A stretch of DNA of 32,857 nucleotides from positions 1 through 32,857 of the forward strand of contig NZ_JAAHHG010000065.1 of NCBI RefSeq assembly GCF_010692555.1. Direction: 5' to 3'. A program made the position numbers and the translations under genes. Positions 28,110 to 32,857 of the stretch are shown piece by piece; positions within the stretch are counted from its first letter, which is position 1; each line of letters starts with the position of its first letter. A model generated the notes under the pieces. That model made no database searches and was not told the origin of the DNA. It was given only the letters and a program-made list of their open reading frames with translations. This DNA is from Okeania sp. SIO3B5 (GTDB taxonomy: Bacteria > Cyanobacteriota > Cyanobacteriia > Cyanobacteriales > Microcoleaceae).

Positions 28110-28578
28110 TTTTAGCTGTGTCAATCCACTACAAGATCGGCGATCGCAACTAAGTGATCATCCGAACACGATATAAGTTTTTCATTTCAGATTTTGGGGT
28201 AAATTTCATAATTCTCCTTTGATTGCAAGAGACGTAGGTTGGGTTGAGGGACGAAACCCAACAGTAGTAAGCTTTTGTTGGGTTTCCCTCCGGGAAGCTC
28301 CGCTAATATCATGTTTGGATAAACACTAACTATAAAGTCATTGCGACTGGAACGGAGTGGAAGGAAGCAATCTCAAGGGTTTGAGGTATTTCTTCCATCT
28401 ATATCCTAATCATAACTATTCAACCGAACATGATATAACACTGCTGTTCAACCCAACCTACAGTTTTAGCTGTGTCAGTCTACTACTACAAGATCGGCAA
28501 TCGCACTAAGTGATTATCCGAACACGATATAAGTTTTTCATTTCAGATTTTGGGGTAAATTTCATAATTCTCCTTTGA
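28110..28578. repeat. About 113-bp direct duplication flanking family G copy 6
   Basis: TTTTAGCTGTGTCAATCCAC at 28110 recurs at 28464. The match continues through ATCCGAACACGATATAAG to CATAATTCTCCTTTGA (28222 and 28578) with few differences. Each copy includes a solitary family G-like end. Family G copy 6 (28306-28436; ends ATATCATGTTTGG and CCGAACATGATAT) lies between them. Confidence 0.7.
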
Positions 28579-28708
28579 GTTTTTAGGTGCTTTAAGTGAT
28601 TTTTGAGGTATTGAGAATGTTGGGTTTATCCTAACGGATAAGCTGGCGCTAACGTTGCCTCAGCCTAACCTACAAAATCGGGATAGATCAGTTATACACC
28701 GAAGTAAT

Positions 28709-29044
28709 TTAAGGAACCGCATAGCCTGTATATTGGCGTAATTCAGGTTCTCGAAAGCCAAGAACAATTTGCTCAGGGAGGATGCCAGCTTCTTCTAAAT
28801 CCAGAGCAATTCCAGCTTCGGTGTTATCTAGCTGAATCCAAACTTTGTCATTAATAATATCGACATGAACAATGCAGGTATATACATATTGTTGTCCTTG
28901 CCAACCAACGTTAACCAATAGGTAGTGATTATTCTTAAGGTCAAAGATGGTTTGGGTCTTTAGATCCAGATTGGCATAGGGAATTGCGGCATAATCTGTG
29001 AGAACTTTTTGAATAATGGTTTGTTGGCGTTCTAGGGAATCCAT
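28709..29044 (-). CDS. xisI: XisI-like protein
   Basis: The 111-residue protein belongs to the XisI family, named for a factor needed for excision of the fdxN element in Anabaena heterocysts and now known in many cyanobacteria without that element. Typical features: an N-terminal helix (LERQQTIIQKVLTDYA), the central VNVGWQGQQYVYTCIVHVDI and VWIQLDNTEAGIALDLEEAGI, and the C-terminal IVLGFREPELRQYTGYAV. Full length. Its ATG at 29044 lies within the end of xisH (13-nt overlap), so the two are probably translated together. Its molecular function is unestablished; a partner or inhibitor of XisH is a reasonable guess. Confidence 0.93.
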   Translation of the reverse strand: MDSLERQQTIIQKVLTDYAAIPYANLDLKTQTIFDLKNNHYLLVNVGWQGQQYVYTCIVHVDIINDKVWIQLDNTEAGIALDLEEAGILPEQIVLGFREPELRQYTGYAVP

Positions 29045-29448
29045 CGTGATATGACCTCCTGAGTAGGGTTGAAGACAATAAGTTTCAGCCTTTTCTTACG
29101 TAGTAATACTTGCCCAATTGGTTCTTCAAATAGATTAGAGAATACTAGATCCTTGATAGCAAGATATAGCTCTCTATCTGGCTCAAGGTCTTCTAGGACA
29201 TCGTAGTAAAGTGTGTACTGTCCTAGAGCCTTTTCGAGATCGTCAATATCAGAGCGACCAATAAAGCTTTTTATTTCTACAGCAATTTTTTGTTCTGCTC
29301 TAGCTGCACCAATAAGCTGCTCTGCACCAAGGTCAATGAAGAGTTCTTTCTTGCCAATTTCCAACTTCAATGGATCGTGGGTAATTGTCCACCCATCTTT
29401 AAGTAGAGCAGTCTTCACGGTATCGTGGTAAATGTCTTTTTTAGGCAT
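29032..29448 (-). CDS. xisH: XisH-like protein, PD-(D/E)XK-type fold expected
   Basis: The 138-residue XisH-family protein shows the conserved start KDIYHDTVKTALLKDGWTIT, then LFIDLGAEQLI (Asp39) and IAVEIKSFIG (Glu58, Lys60). This is the D...ExK spacing of the nuclease-like PD-(D/E)XK fold. The C-terminus LIVFNPTQEVISRWIP is also typical. In Anabaena the family is required, with XisI and the recombinase XisF, for excision of the fdxN element; no XisF or attachment site is visible here. It starts 8 nt inside the preceding small gene and overlaps xisI, forming a compact three-gene unit in the toxin locus. Confidence 0.93.
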   Translation of the reverse strand: MPKKDIYHDTVKTALLKDGWTITHDPLKLEIGKKELFIDLGAEQLIGAARAEQKIAVEIKSFIGRSDIDDLEKALGQYTLYYDVLEDLEPDRELYLAIKDLVFSNLFEEPIGQVLLRKKRLKLIVFNPTQEVISRWIP

Positions 29449-29644
29449 AGACTTCTCTATTGTAAAAATGAGCAGAAATGTTAATTTTCCTGTCAGTTAA
29501 TAACTCTCGTTTTTCAGGAGAAAGAGCTTGGATGACATTGGCTAAAGATTCAATAAGCTGAATATTCATGAATTTATCCTTTAAGGTATATAGTTCTATC
29601 TCGTTAATTTTCTTTCGTATTTTGGGTTTGAGTTTGGTTAGCAT
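29441..29644 (-). CDS. Small hypothetical protein, first gene of the xisH-xisI unit
   Basis: Unrecognised. The longest form has 67 residues from ATG 29644. An internal ATG at 29569 gives MNIQLIESLANVIQALSPEK and so on, 42 residues, with a much better ribosome site (AAAGGA 6-7 bases upstream), so the short form may be the real one. The LIESLANVIQALSPEKRELL pattern resembles small cyanobacterial antitoxin-like proteins, which I hold weakly. Its stop overlaps the xisH start by 8 nt (ATGCCTAA), implying coupled translation. The 40-bp leader at 29653-29692 is shared with the TcA gene. Confidence 0.6.
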   Translation of the reverse strand: MLTKLKPKIRKKINEIELYTLKDKFMNIQLIESLANVIQALSPEKRELLTDRKINISAHFYNREVYA

Positions 29645-29745
29645 TGTATTAATAAATAGTGGTAAAGTTTGGGATGTTTTGGTGTTGGGTTACGCTATCG
29701 CTAACCCAACCTACGAGATCGGCGGTCTCACTTTATATTGGTCGT

Positions 29746-30384
29746 TTATTTGCTGTGAGACGAATAATTTCTGAGATACACAACCAGTTGGTTAAACTTG
29801 TCTTTCTCTCCTTCTGGGAAATTCCTCGTTGCGTCTTGAAATTGCCCAACTAGCTCCTCGAAGTTCGGGTTACCTGCCAAGTGCGCCAAAATAACGGCAT
29901 GCATAGCTCCTGAAGGAAACTGAGTACTATCGAAGCCGATCAACGATTTAGAATTCACTCCTGCTTCCACAGAATAAATATCACAATGTTTATCAAAGAA
30001 TGGAATAATCCTTTCTATGATAATTTTCGATAGCTTCTCCAGTGCCGTTAGAATTTCTGTTTCTGTGGATATCTTGTATTCTTTAACTTGACCTTCGGTG
30101 AAATAATCAAGTTGGGTCAAAGTTGTTGTGCTCAAAGCCTGATAGTTAGATAGAGAACCCGAAAAGAGGTGGAAAATCTGTTCGACAGCATCTAATCGTA
30201 TGGCCATGGTCAGCGAAAAAATGAACTCAGGTCGGTAGTCTATAATTGAAATGCTGATATGCTGGTGGCCTCCCGTAAAAGACCGAACAAAGCATTCTCG
30301 GCTTTTTTTCAAACGAAAGCCCTTATTGCTAAGTACTTCATTTAGTTTGCTGTAAATCAAGTCTCTAACTTCTTTCTTTTTCAT
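29746..30384 (-). CDS. Putative immunity protein to the adjacent Rhs/TcC toxin tip
   Basis: Not recognised by sequence. It has 212 residues, is soluble with no signal or membrane segment, and shows mixed charged helices. Its N-terminal part (KLNEVLSNKGFRLKKSRECFVRSF, in pieces LNEVLSNKGF and FVRSF) resembles small beta-rich domains often encoded beside polymorphic toxins. It starts 19 bp after the stop of the Rhs gene on the same strand, with an AAAGAG stretch upstream. That is the standard place for an immunity gene. The role is therefore inferred from context. Alternatives are a chaperone for the toxin tip or an unrelated cargo gene. Confidence 0.6.
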   Translation of the reverse strand: MKKKEVRDLIYSKLNEVLSNKGFRLKKSRECFVRSFTGGHQHISISIIDYRPEFIFSLTMAIRLDAVEQIFHLFSGSLSNYQALSTTTLTQLDYFTEGQVKEYKISTETEILTALEKLSKIIIERIIPFFDKHCDIYSVEAGVNSKSLIGFDSTQFPSGAMHAVILAHLAGNPNFEELVGQFQDATRNFPEGEKDKFNQLVVYLRNYSSHSK

Positions 30385-30403
30385 CTATTTACTCTTTTGG
30401 GTT

Positions 30404-32854
30404 TTACTCAAAGTTACGAACTACTATTCCTTTGGGCGAATTGACGTGAATCTGAACGTTAGGATTAACAGTGATTGGAAGACCAAGCTCTAGCCCTGCC
30501 TTCTCTGCATTTGCACCCCTTGGAGTTACCGTTACAGGTTGTCCACTAGAGATCCACGGATAGGCTTCCCTCTGATTTGGAGTTAATGTATTTCTTAAGT
30601 TGGTAGTTGGGTTTGCGAGGTCAGTCGCTTCACTAAATTTAGCATCAACAAGTTGGTAATTTCGATTCTTATCTCGAAAGATATTGTCAATTCGTATCGT
30701 GGTTGTTTGCCCATTCGGTCCAGTTACATCTAAAGTAACTTGGCTGCCGATCTGAGTTCCGGGATTTTGAGCGGCTAGATTTTCTGTCACTTGGGCTTCG
30801 TGCTGCCGCCATGTCTTGGCTGTCGGCTGATTTCTCGGAGTCGCCTCAGCATTTTGTCCATTCTGTCTTGAGGAGTTAGAAGATGGGGAGTTAGAAGATG
30901 GGGAGTTAGAAGATTGACGAGGACGAGAAGGTGTTTCTGGTGAGGGGTTTCTTGTTGGTGCAGCTTGTCTACCAGAACTAACCGTTTCAGTGACTCGTTC
31001 TGTTTGTCTTACTGTCTCAGTGGCTCGCTCTGCCTGCCTTACATTTCTTGCGGCATCGGTCACTCGATCTACTTGTCTAACAGTTTGAACAGCATCAACA
31101 GCCGTATCAGCAGCTCTATATGCTTTAATTCCTGCTCCTGCACCTCCTGGGACTCCAGGAACTGCTAAAGCTACAGCATCTAATACAATTCCAGCCCCAT
31201 CAAGAATAGCTGCACCAACATTACCTTCTCGGACATTCTGAACGAAGGATACTACACCTGCACCAAGACTTATAACATCCCAAGCCGATTCAATAAATTC
31301 TCCATAGGAATCCCAAAACCGTATTGGATTGTTCGCTACATAAACATACAAGTTAGGTCCGTCTTCTAACTCTGATGGATCGCAACTCAGCCACCTACAT
31401 AGCCATGATGCATAGTATCTTGCACCATAATAATACAAACCACTTTCGCTATCTCTCTCCTTGCCAGAGTATCGATAGCGCTTTAAGGGAACTTCGCGAT
31501 CCCTTGGGACTGATTGGTAGGCCGTTCCTCCAAAAGAATAATATTCCTCATAGCTCAGAATTCTTGCCGTTTTGTCAAGTTCTAAGGAAGCAGAACCAAG
31601 ATGGTTGTTAAGCTGATATCGCAGAAACTGGGCAGGCGAACCATCATTGCCTCGTGTACGAGTTTCCAGTAATGCAATACGTTTTTGCTCATCCACAAGA
31701 TGCAGTGATTCCCTTTCTAGAGAAATAACATGACCATTCCCATCATATTCCCGATAAACTTCAAAATCTCCCAAATAAATTCGTTCCTTCATCCGAGCAG
31801 GAGTAAGCTCCTCACCAGCCTGCCGTTCAGTCACTTTGCGAATCCGCTGACCGTTGGCATCGTAGACATAGTAGGTAATCTCTGGTGTTCCACCATCATT
31901 CCGAACCTGTCTTGCGGTTGCCTGTAAGCGATCCTGATAATCCCACTGCATTAAAGGCAAATGGGGCATCCGGGTCATATTGCCATGCTCGTCATACTCA
32001 TAGGTCGCACTATAAGGTCCCTGGGGATTATCTCCTGGCAAACTCGTGCTACTTAGCCTATTACTAACCTTATCTGGCTCAATTAAACTAGCCTCATCAT
32101 AAGCATAGTGGCGCGTCCAAGTCCCACTCATAGCCTGATGCACCATCTCAAGAATATTGCCTACCGAGTCATAGTCATAGCGCTCAGTGTAGTTCCCCAT
32201 GGCATTGCCATCATGGGGATGAGCTAAATTCGTCCGAAACACATCATCATGGTCAGTCTGACGCGGTGGACTCAGATTTCCACCCGTTTGACCCAAATGT
32301 TCTCTTCCCGTCGCCTTAATCAGACGATACAGCGCATCATACTCATAGCTGGAACTCGGTTCGACCCGCTGATTGCGGAAAAATATCGTATTTTGGATAT
32401 CCGCATGATCAAAAATATGGGTGATATTGCCCACTGGATCGTAGGTATAACTCAGATCCTGAACACTCTGATTCTCGTTCTCCCCAAACTCAGGCCGAAT
32501 CGTCAGCAATCGCGCCAACCGAAACGTCTCTCGGTCATACTCATACCTGGTTGTAGCCTGATTGCCATACTCAATCAACACCCGCTGCCCCTTGGCGTTG
32601 TAGTCAATATTGACCACCGCATTCATATCAGCCGTATCCGGGTCGAGCAAATCATTGGGAGCATTGGCCTGTCGTAACCACACATTCACCTGCTCCAGCA
32701 AATTCGCCTCGTTATACCTTGGCTGAATCACATTGGGGCGAGTGGCATTGTTATGAGGCGTCACCATCATCACCGGACGGTTTAGTCCATCGTACTGGGT
32801 GCGACTGGTAAAAACTTCCGGCTCCAGTTGATTGCAGGCCGCATTGATAATGGC
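30404..32854 (-). CDS. TcC-like RHS-core protein with C-terminal PD-(D/E)XK-type toxin domain, 5' part missing
   Basis: Encodes the end of a TcB/TcC or Rhs protein, whose shell encloses a toxin tip released by self-cleavage. The frame opens at GTG 32773 (789 residues), but similarity continues upstream (LEPEVFTSRT, QYDGLNRPVMM) to a TAG at 32857-32855, so the true start is unclear. YD repeats (YEYDALYRL, YDYDSVGNI, YVYDANGQRIRK) precede the core (YRYSGKERDSESGLYYYGAR, then NLYVYVANNP). The release motif PIRFWDSYG has Asp488 counted from GTG 32773. After a hydrophobic pretoxin segment and a Ser/Asn-rich linker, the last about 130 residues have RIDNIF and VDAKFSE (D...DxK), then LTPNQREAYPWI, suggesting a nuclease. 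The adjacent small gene may be its immunity partner. Confidence 0.88.
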   Translation of the reverse strand, partial: AIINAACNQLEPEVFTSRTQYDGLNRPVMMVTPHNNATRPNVIQPRYNEANLLEQVNVWLRQANAPNDLLDPDTADMNAVVNIDYNAKGQRVLIEYGNQATTRYEYDRETFRLARLLTIRPEFGENENQSVQDLSYTYDPVGNITHIFDHADIQNTIFFRNQRVEPSSSYEYDALYRLIKATGREHLGQTGGNLSPPRQTDHDDVFRTNLAHPHDGNAMGNYTERYDYDSVGNILEMVHQAMSGTWTRHYAYDEASLIEPDKVSNRLSSTSLPGDNPQGPYSATYEYDEHGNMTRMPHLPLMQWDYQDRLQATARQVRNDGGTPEITYYVYDANGQRIRKVTERQAGEELTPARMKERIYLGDFEVYREYDGNGHVISLERESLHLVDEQKRIALLETRTRGNDGSPAQFLRYQLNNHLGSASLELDKTARILSYEEYYSFGGTAYQSVPRDREVPLKRYRYSGKERDSESGLYYYGARYYASWLCRWLSCDPSELEDGPNLYVYVANNPIRFWDSYGEFIESAWDVISLGAGVVSFVQNVREGNVGAAILDGAGIVLDAVALAVPGVPGGAGAGIKAYRAADTAVDAVQTVRQVDRVTDAARNVRQAERATETVRQTERVTETVSSGRQAAPTRNPSPETPSRPRQSSNSPSSNSPSSNSSRQNGQNAEATPRNQPTAKTWRQHEAQVTENLAAQNPGTQIGSQVTLDVTGPNGQTTTIRIDNIFRDKNRNYQLVDAKFSEATDLANPTTNLRNTLTPNQREAYPWISSGQPVTVTPRGANAEKAGLELGLPITVNPNVQIHVNSPKGIVVRNFE
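30883..30916 (-). repeat. 18-bp in-frame repeat in the Rhs linker
   Basis: GAGTTAGAAGATGGG-type units are repeated about three times and encode SNSPSSNSPSSNSS, between the pretoxin segment and the toxin domain. Confidence 0.75.
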
Positions 32855-32857
32855 CTA

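Larger units (their letters stand above)
27719..28708. other. 1-kb repeat spacer upstream of the TcA gene
   Basis: No gene seen. The TcA ribosome site and a 40-bp leader shared with 29653-29692 lie at 27719-27774. Then come family G copy 5 (27888-28100) with a GATCCCCC hairpin inside, a directly repeated about 113-bp segment (28110-28222 and 28464-28578), GGTTGGGTT-type sequences (28247-28290) and family G copy 6 (28306-28436). Confidence 0.7.

Noticed and set aside
28709-29448. An fdxN-type excision element with attachment sites
   Set aside because: xisH and xisI are present, but there is no xisF recombinase and I saw no matching direct repeats; the pair is common outside that element.

Overview
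The window looks like chromosome from a filamentous cyanobacterium. The HIP1 octamer GCGATCGC recurs throughout (for example near 4452, 4956, 8063, 8915, 13200, 15301, 18477, 27360). Intergenic DNA is full of heptameric tandem repeats of the STRR type known from cyanobacteria. The cyanobacterial xisH/xisI pair is present, as is a very large hybrid histidine kinase. I cannot name the species.

Left half (1-17.8 kb): AT-rich housekeeping and signalling genes separated by unusually long repeat-filled spacers. In order: an MscS-type channel cut by the window edge (-), fmt (-), a frameshifted TnpB relic of an IS200/IS605-type element (+), recF (+), a 1726-residue sensor kinase with two PAS, two GAF, two receiver and one or two HPt modules (+), mobA and cobA (-), and a membrane protein with an N-terminal FeoA-like domain (-). 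MobA (molybdopterin guanine dinucleotide) and CobA (siroheme/corrinoid) would both serve nitrate and nitrite reductases, but no such reductase is in view. The spacers are layered miniature inverted-repeat elements, some inserted in others. One 91-bp element can be compared with its own empty target site elsewhere in the window and shows a 5-bp target duplication.

Right half (17.8-32.9 kb, all -): a Tc (ABC) toxin-complex locus, with sampled stretches visibly richer in G+C than much of the kinase gene. Read in transcription order from the right edge: the 3' part of a TcC/Rhs protein with a complete RHS core, a PxxxxDxxG release motif and a C-terminal domain resembling a PD-(D/E)XK nuclease; a small gene placed as its immunity gene; an overlapping three-gene set (small ORF, xisH, xisI); about 1 kb of repeats; and a 3312-residue TcA-type subunit with a PA14-like insert and the conserved TcB-binding C-terminus. 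A TcA pentamer would normally take up a TcB-TcC cocoon holding the clipped toxin tip and inject it. The adjacent putative immunity gene suggests the tip can harm the producer or its relatives, which would be unusual for a Tc toxin. This locus is the most interesting system in the window.
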